Assembly (NCBI GenBank): GCA_013215145.1
Contig: JABSRP010000020.1
Location: 1-64,000 of the forward strand
Length of the DNA stretch: 64,000 bases
Reading direction: 5' to 3'
Source of the DNA: Pseudobacteriovorax sp.
GTDB lineage: Bacteria; Bdellovibrionota_B; Oligoflexia; Oligoflexales; Oligoflexaceae
In this document: positions 44,011 through 52,503 of the stretch, in pieces
Layout of the letters: every line of letters starts with the position of its first letter
How positions within the stretch are numbered: the stretch's first letter is position 1
Translations under genes and position numbers: made by a program
The notes under the pieces: model-generated
Databases searched by the model: none
What the model saw: only the letters and a program-made list of their open reading frames with translations
Told to the model about the DNA's origin: nothing

Positions 44011-44348
44011 AGCTTATCCCTACACCACTATTCGAACGTCAATCGCTACCAAACACGGATTTTATTTTAACTATCATTATGCTGTGGCTAATATAAATTC
44101 GCAGCAAAAAAGTAAGGGTTTCAGCTGATTTCAACCTGAATGCAAAGTCTGCCGGATTGCTAAAGCTGTGGCGCTATTGCGTCATTCTTAGGTGGTTGCT
44201 AGAATTAAAGAGTAAACCCCTTAGTAACATCGCAGCGTATCACTGGATCGTGGAAGCTAAAGGCTCTCGCCCGAACTATGATAGTGATGATTCTTTACAA
44301 CCAAAAAAAATCTTTCTTTAGTCGTTTCGGCTAGCGAGAGTAGGAGGC
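44011..44348. other. Divergent intergenic region upstream of the glycosyltransferase and sigma-54 activator
   Basis: 338 bp with no supportable ORF. It contains one plausible plus-strand sigma-70 promoter (44177-44205). The rest shows nothing I can name. Confidence 0.6.
44177..44205 (+). promoter_or_regulatory. Candidate sigma-70 promoter for the sigma-54 activator gene
   Basis: TTGCGT (44177-44182), 17-bp spacer, TAGAAT (44200-44205). It would give a leader of about 135 nt before ATG 44349, which has an RBS-like GTAGGAGG. Confidence 0.4.
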
Positions 44349-45524
44349 ATGAGCATCTCTATGGGTGTAGATTCGACTAAATTTGGCTCTGACTCGAGAG
44401 ACATTCTGGAAATTAGCAATCCCAAACATTCAAACGAGCAAATGGTTTTCAGTAACGTGAGAAACATTCTGAGTGACATTAAGGGAGTTAGTTCGCAGAT
44501 TGATGATGTTCTCACCACGGTTGCAAAGGTGGCTAGGTCTGATAGTCCCGTTCTGATCAACGGAGAGAGTGGGACCGGCAAAGAGCTTATCGCTAGAGGG
44601 ATTCATCGATTATCACAGCGAGTGTCGAAGCCGTTTGTGGCTATTAACTGCAGCGCAATCCCCGAAAACTTGCTTGAGTCTGAGCTTTTTGGACATGTTA
44701 AAGGGGCTTTTACTGGGGCTGATTCTCGAAGGAAAGGGTATTTCGAAGAGGCTGCCGGCGGGTCAATCTTTCTTGACGAGATCGGCGAAATGCCATGGCG
44801 TCTTCAATCAAAATTACTGAGAGTCCTCCAAGAAAAGCAATTCACTCCCGTTGGGTCGAGCGAATCCAAAATTGCCAACGTAAGAGTTATCGCAGCCACA
44901 AATGTTGATCTCGAAAAAGCTATTGCTGCTCGGGAGTTTAGGCTAGATCTGTACTATCGTTTGAACGTTTTGCCGTTACAAATCCCGGCGTTGAGGCAAC
45001 GAGTTGCCGACATTCCTGTACTGCTTGAGTATTTTATAAGTCAGGCAAACAGACAGCATAATTACTCTAATCCGTCCTACATGCCCTCTGAGGTCGTAAA
45101 AGTCTTAGAGACACATAATTGGCCTGGCAATGTTAGAGAATTGCAAAACCTCGTAGAGAGGTTGGTCGTTATCACAGGTGGAGGGAAGATTTCCGTTGAC
45201 GATTTACCGCCCGAATATAGGCATGCAGCGATTGGCGCCAACGATTTCGATGTTGAAAGTAAGGCGCAATTGATGCGCGAGTCAGAACAGGATTCCAAAA
45301 GTAGCGACGCTCCCGGGTTGACTGACGATCTGCTTAATACGGGAATGAACTTAACAGCCTATATCGAAAATTTAGAGAACAAACTGATTTTGCAAGCCTT
45401 GGAAAAGACAGGTAATAATAAGAATCAAGCCGCCAAACTTCTGGGGCTGAATCGCACGACTCTCGTAGAAAGGATTAAAAAGAGAAAGCTTGCTCCCCTT
45501 AACTCACCGTCAAGGGAGCTGTAG
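44349..45524 (+). CDS. Sigma-54-dependent transcriptional activator without a receiver domain
   Basis: A 391-residue bacterial enhancer-binding protein. The AAA+ domain has Walker A GESGTGKE (72-79), the sigma-54 contact loop GAFTGA (119-124) and Walker B FLDEIGEM (141-148), then the arginine-finger region. The C-terminus is a Fis-type helix-turn-helix (NNKNQAAKLLGLNRTTLVERI). Only about 45 non-conserved residues precede the AAA+ domain, so there is no REC, PAS, GAF or FHA sensor. Activity may be controlled by amount or by a partner protein. It is convergent with frr. Confidence 0.9.
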   Translation: MSISMGVDSTKFGSDSRDILEISNPKHSNEQMVFSNVRNILSDIKGVSSQIDDVLTTVAKVARSDSPVLINGESGTGKELIARGIHRLSQRVSKPFVAINCSAIPENLLESELFGHVKGAFTGADSRRKGYFEEAAGGSIFLDEIGEMPWRLQSKLLRVLQEKQFTPVGSSESKIANVRVIAATNVDLEKAIAAREFRLDLYYRLNVLPLQIPALRQRVADIPVLLEYFISQANRQHNYSNPSYMPSEVVKVLETHNWPGNVRELQNLVERLVVITGGGKISVDDLPPEYRHAAIGANDFDVESKAQLMRESEQDSKSSDAPGLTDDLLNTGMNLTAYIENLENKLILQALEKTGNNKNQAAKLLGLNRTTLVERIKKRKLAPLNSPSREL

Positions 45525-45535
45525 AAACTTAGGTC

Positions 45536-46090
45536 TTAGACCTTCATGACTTCTTTTTCTTTGTTAGAGACCCTTTCATCAACCTTTTTTGTATATTGAT
45601 CGGTCAACTTCTGGATATCCTGCTGAAGGCTTTTGTTTTCATCTTCAGTAATTTCTTTCGCTTTCTCTGCTTTTTTGGCCTCATCGTTGGCATCTCTGCG
45701 AATGTGTCTCAGAGAAACCTTCGTTTCTTCACCCATTTTTTTTATCTGTTTGACAATGTCTTTTCGTCTATCCTCGGTCAATTGAGGAATAGGAATCCTG
45801 ACGACGACGCCATCATTAGTAGGCTGAATACCAATATCTGCTTTCATGATGGATTTTTCTATGTCTCGTATCAGTGACTTCTCAAAAGGGGAAACCACGA
45901 TTGTCCTCGCATCTGGTGTCGAAAGTGACGCGACCTGGCTGAGCGGTGTAGGCGCACCATAATAGTCAACACGGATTCCATCGAGAAGAGTAATAGATGC
46001 TCGTCCGGTTCTGACTCTAGTCAAATCTTTGTCGAATCCCGCTATTCGCTTATCCATATTTTCTTTACATTGCGTAATTAGCTCTTCCAT
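45536..46090 (-). CDS. frr: Ribosome recycling factor
   Basis: The 184-residue L-shaped RRF, which splits post-termination ribosomes with EF-G. Conserved blocks: RTGRASITLLDGIRVDYYGAPTPLSQVAS, IVVSPFEKSLIRDIEKSI, NDGVVVRIPIPQLTEDRRKD and RHIRRDAND. Typical length. It is 29 bp downstream of pyrH in the conserved rpsB-tsf-pyrH-frr order, and ends tail to tail 11 bp from the sigma-54 activator. Confidence 0.97.
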   Translation of the reverse strand: MEELITQCKENMDKRIAGFDKDLTRVRTGRASITLLDGIRVDYYGAPTPLSQVASLSTPDARTIVVSPFEKSLIRDIEKSIMKADIGIQPTNDGVVVRIPIPQLTEDRRKDIVKQIKKMGEETKVSLRHIRRDANDEAKKAEKAKEITEDENKSLQQDIQKLTDQYTKKVDERVSNKEKEVMKV

Positions 46091-46119
46091 ATCCTACCTT
46101 TCTTAGTCGTCTCGATTCA

Positions 46120-46836
46120 CTAGTGAACCAAAGTACCTTGGGACTCACCAACAATCGCGTTGGTTACACAGCCACGATTATCAAGTTTGAAAACACAAAT
46201 TGGAATTTCCGCCTCCATACACATGGTAATGGAAGTAGCATCCATTACCTTAAGCTTTTTTGAGATGACTTCCAAATAAGTAAGTTCGTCAAACTTTACT
46301 GCATTTGGATCCTTTGCAGGATCCTTGTCATAAATACCGTCAACTTTAGTTGCCTTCAAAATAACGTCAGCACCCACCTCTCTAGCCCTAAGGCTAGCTG
46401 CCGTATCGGTGGTAAAGTACGGATTGCCGGTTCCTCCGACGAGGATCACGACACGGCCTTTGGCAAGATGTTTGATGGCCTTGCGCCTAATGTAAGGCTC
46501 GGCAAGCTCCTGCATATGAATCGCAGACATGACTCGGCTATAAACACTATATTTGGTCTCTAAAATACCCTGTAGCGCTAAACCATTGATCACAGTTGCA
46601 AGCATTCCCATATAGTCGGCGTTTGCTCTTTCCATATCCCAGCCGGCAGCAGTCGATCCGCGCCAAATATTTCCTCCGCCTATTACAACAGCTACTTCAA
46701 CTCCAAGCTTAACAGCTTCGGCGATTTCTCCCGCTACAAAAGATAGGGCATCACCTTGTATACCGAAGCCGTTATCTCCCCCTAGCATCTCACCCGAAAG
46801 TTTGAGCATGATTCTTTTAAACTTGGGCTTGGTCAT
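46120..46836 (-). CDS. pyrH: UMP kinase
   Basis: A 238-residue bacterial UMP kinase (UMP + ATP to UDP + ADP) of the amino-acid kinase fold. Blocks RIMLKLSGEMLGG, VAVVIGGGNIWRG, RVVILVGGTGNPYFTTDTAA and ILKATKVDGIYDKDP give the nucleotide and UMP sites. It sits between tsf and frr; a terminator separates it from tsf, so some transcription probably starts locally. Confidence 0.97.
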   Translation of the reverse strand: MTKPKFKRIMLKLSGEMLGGDNGFGIQGDALSFVAGEIAEAVKLGVEVAVVIGGGNIWRGSTAAGWDMERANADYMGMLATVINGLALQGILETKYSVYSRVMSAIHMQELAEPYIRRKAIKHLAKGRVVILVGGTGNPYFTTDTAASLRAREVGADVILKATKVDGIYDKDPAKDPNAVKFDELTYLEVISKKLKVMDATSITMCMEAEIPICVFKLDNRGCVTNAIVGESQGTLVH

Positions 46837-46878
46837 CTTTTGCCTTTATTGATCTGTTTCGTCAAATAATCCATAATC

Positions 46879-46905
46879 CAAAAAAAACGACCCGTTTGGG
46901 TCGTT
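46879..46905 (-). terminator. Intrinsic terminator downstream of tsf
   Basis: Eight-bp stem AACGACCC/GGGTCGTT (46886-46893 with 46898-46905), 4-nt loop, then a T8 run on the minus strand, 10 bp after the tsf stop. It should end or attenuate the rpsB-tsf transcript before pyrH. Confidence 0.85.
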
Positions 46906-46914
46906 CACTCTTAC

Positions 46915-47808
46915 TTACTTTAACTGAGCAGCAACTTCTTCTGCAAAGTTCTCTTGTTTCTTTTCGATTCCTTCACCCAGCTGAAATCTGTAGTAGGCGC
47001 TGAGTTTTGCTCCTTGGCCTTTTTCAGCGACCAGCTTTTTGATGGTATAGTTGGGGTCTTTTACAAAGGCTTGCTCTTCGAGGCAAATCTCTTTGTAAAA
47101 CTTGCTAATCTGTCCTTGTAGAATCTTCTCTATTAGGTTTTCTGGTTTACCTTCTTCGATAAGCTTTTTTCGGGCAAGTTCTTTTTCTTGCTCGATTTCT
47201 GTAGCGCTAACCTCTCCTGATGTAAGATAGCGAGGGGCTACAGCTGCGGTGTGCATCGCGATATCTTTTGCTAGTTCGATATTGCTTTCTGCATCTGAAC
47301 CTTCCAGAAGGACTAAGGTCCCAATTTTTCCGCCCATATGGGTATAGCCGTCTACGATTCCGTTAGAAGCCTGAAGTGTCGCAACCCTTCGAACATTAAT
47401 GTTTTCACCAATGGTTGCGATCAACTCAGGTAAGACCTCTGCAACAGACTTGCCTTCGAGCATTAGCTTGTTCAAGGAATCAATGTCATTAACGTTGTTT
47501 TCGAGTGCAAGTTGAGCCAGGTCCTTAGTGAACTTAATGAAGTCAGCGTTTTTACTAACGAAGTCTGTTTCACAATTCACTTCGACGATGGCGCCTTTTT
47601 TGTTGTCAGAAGAGGTAAGTACGGAGACGATACCCTCAGCTGTAATACGGTCGGCTTTTTTTGCGGCTCGAGACATTCCTCTTTCTCGAAGATAGAGGAT
47701 GGCTTTTTCAATATCTCCGTCTGTTTCGGTTAGGGCTTTTTTACATTCCATCATGCCTACGCCTGTTTTTTGGCGTAGTTCTTTTACCATAGCTGCGGTA
47801 ACTGCCAT
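46915..47808 (-). CDS. tsf: Elongation factor Ts
   Basis: A 297-residue guanine-nucleotide exchange factor for EF-Tu. It has the N-terminal UBA-like module VKELRQKTGVGMMECKKAL, the signature TDFVSKN contacting EF-Tu, then two core subdomains (NIELAKDIAMHTAAVAPRYL). Length is in the usual range. It follows rpsB with a 140-bp gap containing a hairpin. Confidence 0.97.
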   Translation of the reverse strand: MAVTAAMVKELRQKTGVGMMECKKALTETDGDIEKAILYLRERGMSRAAKKADRITAEGIVSVLTSSDNKKGAIVEVNCETDFVSKNADFIKFTKDLAQLALENNVNDIDSLNKLMLEGKSVAEVLPELIATIGENINVRRVATLQASNGIVDGYTHMGGKIGTLVLLEGSDAESNIELAKDIAMHTAAVAPRYLTSGEVSATEIEQEKELARKKLIEEGKPENLIEKILQGQISKFYKEICLEEQAFVKDPNYTIKKLVAEKGQGAKLSAYYRFQLGEGIEKKQENFAEEVAAQLK

Positions 47809-47902
47809 TTTGAATTCCTCCGATAATATGTATAAAAAGAATTTTTAGTTTTCGCTTGGTGCCATCAAAATAACGGCAAATTACGTTCGTGACTAGAGTT
47901 TT

Positions 47903-47931
47903 TTCCCGACCACACATGGCTTGGCCGGGAA
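47903..47931 (-). promoter_or_regulatory. Hairpin in the rpsB-tsf intergenic region
   Basis: Ten-bp stem with one mismatch (47903-47912 with 47922-47931). On the minus strand it is followed by A rather than T, so it is not a classical terminator. It could tune tsf expression relative to rpsB or stabilise rpsB mRNA. Confidence 0.4.
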
Positions 47932-47948
47932 CTTATTCGCGGTTTAGA

Positions 47949-48728
47949 CTACTTGGTTTCTACGTTGACCTTGTTGCCTTTGTCGTCGCGGAATGTTCCA
48001 GCAGTAATCTTTTTGCCGTCTCCTTCGTCAACTGTATCTTTCGATCTAGCTTTTCCAGCAAGGCAAGCATCTGCCGCAGTACTAATGAATAGCTTCAAGG
48101 CTTTGATGCTATCATCGTTACCAGGGATCGCGTAGTCAACGATGGTAGGATCGGCATTCGTGTCAGTGATCGCAACAACTGGAATGTTGAGTCGTTTTGC
48201 CTCTTGGATGGCAATAGTTTCTTTATGGGCGTCAACAACGAAGATAGCCGAAGGTAAACCTGGCATATCTCTAATTCCACCGATATTTTGCTCTAGCTTA
48301 TCTTTTTCGCGGCTAAGTCCGAGAGCTTCTTTTTTGGTTAACTTTTGGAAAGTCCCATCTTGAGACATACGATCAATTTTGCGTAAGCGGTGTATGCTTT
48401 GTCGAATGGTTTGAAAGTTGGTTAGGGTACCACCGAGCCAACGGTAGTTGATAAAGTATGAGCCGCTTCTTTCAGACTCTTCCTTGACTAAATCGCGAGA
48501 AAGCCTTTTCGTACCAACAAATAGCACGTGGCCGCCCTTTGACGATACATCTTCCAAAAAGTCGCAGGCCTTTTGAAACATTTTGACAGTCTTTTGCAAG
48601 TCGATGATGTGAATCCCATTACGAGAGCCGAAAATATACTGACTCATGCGTGGGTTCCAGCGTCGTGTTTGGTGGCCATAGTGGACACCAGCTTCCAACA
48701 GTTCTTTCATGTTAATGGAAACACTCAT
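47949..48728 (-). CDS. rpsB: 30S ribosomal protein S2
   Basis: A 259-residue S2 protein with the classic MKELLEAGVHYGHQTRRWNP opening, FVGTKR, YFINYRWLGGTLTNFQTI and the C-terminal block PVVAITDTNADPTIVDYAIPGNDDS. It has a short charged extension after the core. First gene of the rpsB-tsf unit. RBS AGGAG stands before ATG 48728. Confidence 0.97.
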   Translation of the reverse strand: MSVSINMKELLEAGVHYGHQTRRWNPRMSQYIFGSRNGIHIIDLQKTVKMFQKACDFLEDVSSKGGHVLFVGTKRLSRDLVKEESERSGSYFINYRWLGGTLTNFQTIRQSIHRLRKIDRMSQDGTFQKLTKKEALGLSREKDKLEQNIGGIRDMPGLPSAIFVVDAHKETIAIQEAKRLNIPVVAITDTNADPTIVDYAIPGNDDSIKALKLFISTAADACLAGKARSKDTVDEGDGKKITAGTFRDDKGNKVNVETK

Positions 48729-48895
48729 TTAATATACTCCTGATGAAGGTTAGTCTTCGGAAAGTGATTTAAGCTCAAATATCGACCATAAGTAAATATG
48801 GCACCTTCTTACCACAATCCTGTTTATTTGATTTGTTCAACGTCAAACAAATCCGCCACAAGCTACTTCGAAATGGAATTAGAAACAACCAATAT

Positions 48896-49426
48896 CTATT
48901 CGGGAAGTTTTAGACCCTTGAGAATAGCAAAGGGGTTGTTATCGAATTGCTCTCCGCTTTCAAATACGACATCTTTGGATATGTCTTTATCACATACTAA
49001 GCATGACTTTTGATCTTCAGACTTTTTAACCAGTTGGCTCGGTAATTCACCCGCGGTGAAGTCGATCAAAAGTTGAGTTAAATCAATCTTTTCGTCGTCA
49101 GAGAGGTAGTAGGTTTCTAAATCCTGGGGGGGCAGGTCTATTTGGCCTTCTGAGGCTTCGATTGCGGGACGGTAAACGACTTCGAAGGCTTTATCAAGCG
49201 GCCAAGGAATCGCTTCTGTACAGCGACTACAATCGACTTTTGGCGTAAATGAAATAGTCCCCTTGACGCTAATGCCATCATATTCCGTGCGTGATACCAG
49301 TATCTTGCCGGTTAGAGGTTGTTCGTATAGCTTTGGAAACACCTTGTAAACAGAGTTGAGAAACTCTTCGTTTCCAATAATATCAATTACTTGTGAAGTC
49401 CTCAGGTCTCTTGTATCGATCAACAA
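48896..49426 (-). CDS. YceD/DUF177-family protein
   Basis: A 176-residue protein of the YceD (DUF177) family, linked to 23S rRNA metabolism and usually encoded just before rpmF. Family signs: KVDCSRCTEAIPW in the middle, the second Cys pair CLVC and the C-terminal NNPFAILKGLKLPE. Start is TTG 49426 after GGAG. Here it lies on the opposite strand from rpmF, with the GYF-protein gene in between, a broken version of the usual yceD-rpmF order. Confidence 0.8.
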   Translation of the reverse strand: MLIDTRDLRTSQVIDIIGNEEFLNSVYKVFPKLYEQPLTGKILVSRTEYDGISVKGTISFTPKVDCSRCTEAIPWPLDKAFEVVYRPAIEASEGQIDLPPQDLETYYLSDDEKIDLTQLLIDFTAGELPSQLVKKSEDQKSCLVCDKDISKDVVFESGEQFDNNPFAILKGLKLPE

Positions 49427-49643
49427 TGGTAATGCTCCAGACGTTCTAATTTAGGTCGGTCTCGTTGTATACCCTTCTGGCAGATTTGAGGCAACGGTAA
49501 ATTGACCCTCTATGGTGCGCGATGCTAAAAGATTATTCCAATCTTTTTAGAGGTTTGGTGTTTCTGACTGAATTTTCCCGCTCTTGGACCGATCAACAGG
49601 ATGACAAAGATTACGTACATCAGGGAATGGTAGAGCTGCGCCT

Positions 49644-51062
49644 GTGAAAAAATGGGAAGTCTTTAAGGACGGTAAAAGTCTCGGTTTAAAAACCGCCGGA
49701 GAAATTCGACAGTCTCTGCGGGAAGGCGCTATTGACCCATTTGACATGGTTTGTGAAGAAGGCTCCACGATTAAATCCGAGCTTGTCGAGGTGGATGAAA
49801 TTTTCAACGAGGACGCGGATTCCGATTCGGGAGAAGCCAGTTCACAGGAAGTTTCTCCTCCTGATCTTCCCTCTCGTATCATTAATCTGGATCAGGCAAC
49901 AGGCACGGGACATCGACCTGCTCCTCAGGCCCCGCCACCTAGGCAATTTCCAGATCCCGCACCTTTAGATCAAAACTCGAAAATGACGGCAAGTGCGATG
50001 AATCGTGCTATCAAAGCCGAGAGTCAAATAGCCAATCAGTCTTCTTCGAACACAAACGACAAGAAAAAAGCCAAAAAATTTGAACTTATCGATGAGAAAA
50101 AGCGAGTTCTCGGTCCAGTTAGCGCCGTGGAAATTCAATCACTGTTTCAGAGAGGTATTATCAGTACATCGGTTAAGGTGAGGAAGGTTGATGGCACGAA
50201 ACTGATTCCCGTGCGTCAGTTTATCTCAAATTATTCGGATAAACGAATAAAAGCCTTGTCTGACAAAGCGTCGGCATCGAAAACAGGAAACCCTTCGAGC
50301 AAAGTCCTAAACGAGCTGTATCAGAACATGAACAGCAAGAAAATGGCTCAGAAGAAACCACCTTTGGGAATTTTTGTCCTAGTTGGAATTGTTGTCCTGG
50401 GGGTGGCGTTTTTATTCCTTTCACAGGATCCGGATTCCTCTGACAAGGGTAAAAAACGTGTGATCAAAAAGGCAGAAGCGCCAACAGAAGTTCAGGCACC
50501 ACCGGTACCAGTAAAAAAACCTGAACCGGTGCGGGAGCCGGTTGTCAAGAAATCTGCACCGCCTCCGGTGCCAAAATCTAGTCCCCCTCCTGAAGTAAAG
50601 CAAGAGCCACCGCCCAAAGTGGTTACCAAGCCAAAACCAAAGCCTGCACCTCCAAGACCTAAGGCGCGGAAGCCCATTGCGACTCCTAAGCCACGTCCAG
50701 CGCCGGTGTCGAGGCCTAAAGCAAAAGTGGAGGCAGTACCGCCAAAACTGCCTAGCAGTACCTCTCGGCCTGCGAATCCTCAGCCGGCTGCTAACACCAA
50801 AGGACCGATAGCCAGGGCATTGGAAAATGTTGGCAGTGTGGCGACCATCGGTCCATTGAAGTACCGAAACAAAGACTTAGAAAACTGTGCTCTAAAGTGT
50901 CGACTCAGGTTTCGTGATTCTGCAGGGGGAGCTTTAGAGGCTGTATTTTTCAAGGGAGCTTACTACGATATCCTTAAAGCTAACTCAGGTGGAGTAACAA
51001 TCACTGGCAGTACCAAAATTGAAGGTGGTGGCCTAGTGGTATTTATTCAGGATGTCCGGTAA
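49644..51062 (+). CDS. Membrane protein with two GYF-like domains and a TonB-like Pro-rich linker
   Basis: A 472-residue protein in four parts. A first GYF_2-like domain (about 2-45, KKWEVFKDGKSLGLKTAGEI, DPFDMV) and a second copy (about 145-198, KKFELIDEKKRVLGPVSAVEI) are cytoplasmic. Then one membrane helix (241-259), a Pro/Lys-rich linker (about 275-385) like that of TonB, and a C-terminal domain of about 75 residues with two Cys (LENCALKCRL). GYF plus helix plus Pro-rich periplasmic arm recalls Myxococcus GltJ/AgmX, though the TonB-type C-terminal domain is not recognisable. GTG start. It lies upstream of rpmF and fabD. Confidence 0.75.
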   Translation: MKKWEVFKDGKSLGLKTAGEIRQSLREGAIDPFDMVCEEGSTIKSELVEVDEIFNEDADSDSGEASSQEVSPPDLPSRIINLDQATGTGHRPAPQAPPPRQFPDPAPLDQNSKMTASAMNRAIKAESQIANQSSSNTNDKKKAKKFELIDEKKRVLGPVSAVEIQSLFQRGIISTSVKVRKVDGTKLIPVRQFISNYSDKRIKALSDKASASKTGNPSSKVLNELYQNMNSKKMAQKKPPLGIFVLVGIVVLGVAFLFLSQDPDSSDKGKKRVIKKAEAPTEVQAPPVPVKKPEPVREPVVKKSAPPPVPKSSPPPEVKQEPPPKVVTKPKPKPAPPRPKARKPIATPKPRPAPVSRPKAKVEAVPPKLPSSTSRPANPQPAANTKGPIARALENVGSVATIGPLKYRNKDLENCALKCRLRFRDSAGGALEAVFFKGAYYDILKANSGGVTITGSTKIEGGGLVVFIQDVR

Positions 51063-51184
51063 TTAGCATTCTTTGAAGAAAATATTTCCCTTATCTACTT
51101 CCGTACTTGACGCCAAATTAGCAAACAGGTAATAGGTAACGTTCCAATTTGTGGCTGATTCGCAAGTGGAAAAGGAGTCAAAAA

Positions 51185-51403
51185 ATGCCAGTACCAAAGT
51201 TTAGAACGTCGAAGTCAAAAAACAGAAGCCGACGTGCACACCATGCCTTGAAATCTCCAGGTATGTCAATATGTCCTAATTGCGGCAGTGCCAAGCATCC
51301 TCATAGTGTTTGCGAAGCCTGTGGTCACTACAAAGGGAAGCAAGTTATCGAGCCTAAAGCAGATTTAGGAATCGATTCTTCATTCGAATCGGCTGAGGCT
51401 TAA
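51185..51403 (+). CDS. rpmF: 50S ribosomal protein L32
   Basis: A 72-residue L32. [20 protein letters not shown] is the universal N-terminus and CPNCGS with CEACGHY forms the zinc-binding pair of CxxC knuckles, so this is the zinc-binding (C+) form. The frame extends upstream, but ATG 51185 with GGAG in front is the true start. An acidic C-terminal tail of 15 residues is longer than usual. fabD starts 2 bp after its stop. Confidence 0.96.
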   Translation: MPVPKFRTSKSKNRSRRAHHALKSPGMSICPNCGSAKHPHSVCEACGHYKGKQVIEPKADLGIDSSFESAEA

Positions 51404-51404
51404 T

Positions 51405-52337
51405 TTGAATACGCTGGCTATGTTCCCAGGACAGGGAAGTCAGTACGTTGGAATGGGTAAAAGCTTACTCGAAGAGTTTCCCTATTCTAAGCTTGTATTC
51501 GAAGAAGTCGAAGATGCTGCGAAGTTCCCTGTGCGCAAGCTCTGCCTTGAAGGCCCAGAGTCTGACCTGACCAAGACAGCAAATACCCAACCCAGTATTC
51601 TAGCTTTAAGTATCGCGTACTGGTCTGTATTGCGAGAAGAGGTGGGATTCGATCCGGAATATTTCGCCGGTCACAGCCTCGGAGAGTATTCTGCGTTAGT
51701 CGCTGCTGGAAAGCTTGCGCTGTCTGATGCAGCCGCGCTGGTGCGAGCTCGCGGTAAGGCCATGCAGGCAGCAGTCCCAGAGGGTTTAGGAGCCATGGCA
51801 GCGGTCCTCAAGTTGGACGCTGATCAGTTAGAAAGCTTATGCCAAGAGATCTCAGTTGACGGATCAATGGTTCAGATTGCCAACTACAACAATCCTCAGC
51901 AGATAGTTGTGGCAGGTCATAGCAAGGCCGTTGAATTGTTGAAGGCGAAGATTGAGGAGTTAGGTAAACCCTGTAAAATGCTTCAGGTGAGTGCTCCGTT
52001 TCATTCTGTGCTAATGAAGCCCGCTAAAGAAGAGATGCGTTCTCTTATCGAATCTACTGCGATCCAAAACAACGACGCAAAAGTCTTTTCGAACTTAAAT
52101 GGTTCTGTTGTTGATTACGATCATAGCCATCTGATCGAGCAAATCGATAGTTCGGTCAAGTGGACGCAAACCATACTCAGCTCAATGAACGACCATAACC
52201 TAGATGTACAAGTCGAGATTGGTCCGGGAAAAGTACTCTGCGGTTTGACGAGGCGTATTGTTCCAAGAGGTGCGGCGAAATGCTTAGGTACAGACGGAGA
52301 CGACCTCATCTCTACAATTAAGGCATTAGCCAATTAG
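51405..52337 (+). CDS. fabD: Malonyl-CoA:ACP transacylase
   Basis: A 310-residue acyltransferase that moves malonyl from CoA to ACP for fatty acid synthesis. The N-terminal MFPGQGSQYVGMG, the catalytic GHSLGE with nucleophile Ser, the AHS-like partner His in QVSAPFHSVLM and the C-terminal VEIGPGKVL are all present. TTG start after GAGG, 2 bp from rpmF, giving the familiar rpmF-fab gene order, although plsX and fabH are not between them. A terminator-like hairpin follows. Confidence 0.95.
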   Translation: MNTLAMFPGQGSQYVGMGKSLLEEFPYSKLVFEEVEDAAKFPVRKLCLEGPESDLTKTANTQPSILALSIAYWSVLREEVGFDPEYFAGHSLGEYSALVAAGKLALSDAAALVRARGKAMQAAVPEGLGAMAAVLKLDADQLESLCQEISVDGSMVQIANYNNPQQIVVAGHSKAVELLKAKIEELGKPCKMLQVSAPFHSVLMKPAKEEMRSLIESTAIQNNDAKVFSNLNGSVVDYDHSHLIEQIDSSVKWTQTILSSMNDHNLDVQVEIGPGKVLCGLTRRIVPRGAAKCLGTDGDDLISTIKALAN

Positions 52338-52347
52338 TCTCGTTTAA

Positions 52348-52380
52348 CTCGTGCAGTGACATCTTGCACGAGGCAAATTT
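52348..52380 (+). terminator. Terminator-like hairpin after fabD
   Basis: Eight-bp perfect stem CTCGTGCA/TGCACGAG (52348-52355 with 52365-52372), 9-nt loop, followed by GCAAATTTT. The T tract is short, so termination may be partial. Confidence 0.5.
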
Positions 52381-52503
52381 TCCTACAATTAAGTATTTTC
52401 TTTAGTAGTCCATGTTTTGTCTCGACAAGAATTCAGTCTATTATTACCTTAGTCCAGCTAACGATGGAAAACCTTCCCGCTCTGATACGTATTGAGGTTC
52501 AAT

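Noticed and set aside
50221..50677. Several minus-strand Gly/Arg-rich ORFs
   Set aside because: Antisense to the Pro-rich linker of the GYF protein; composition follows from Pro codons read backward.
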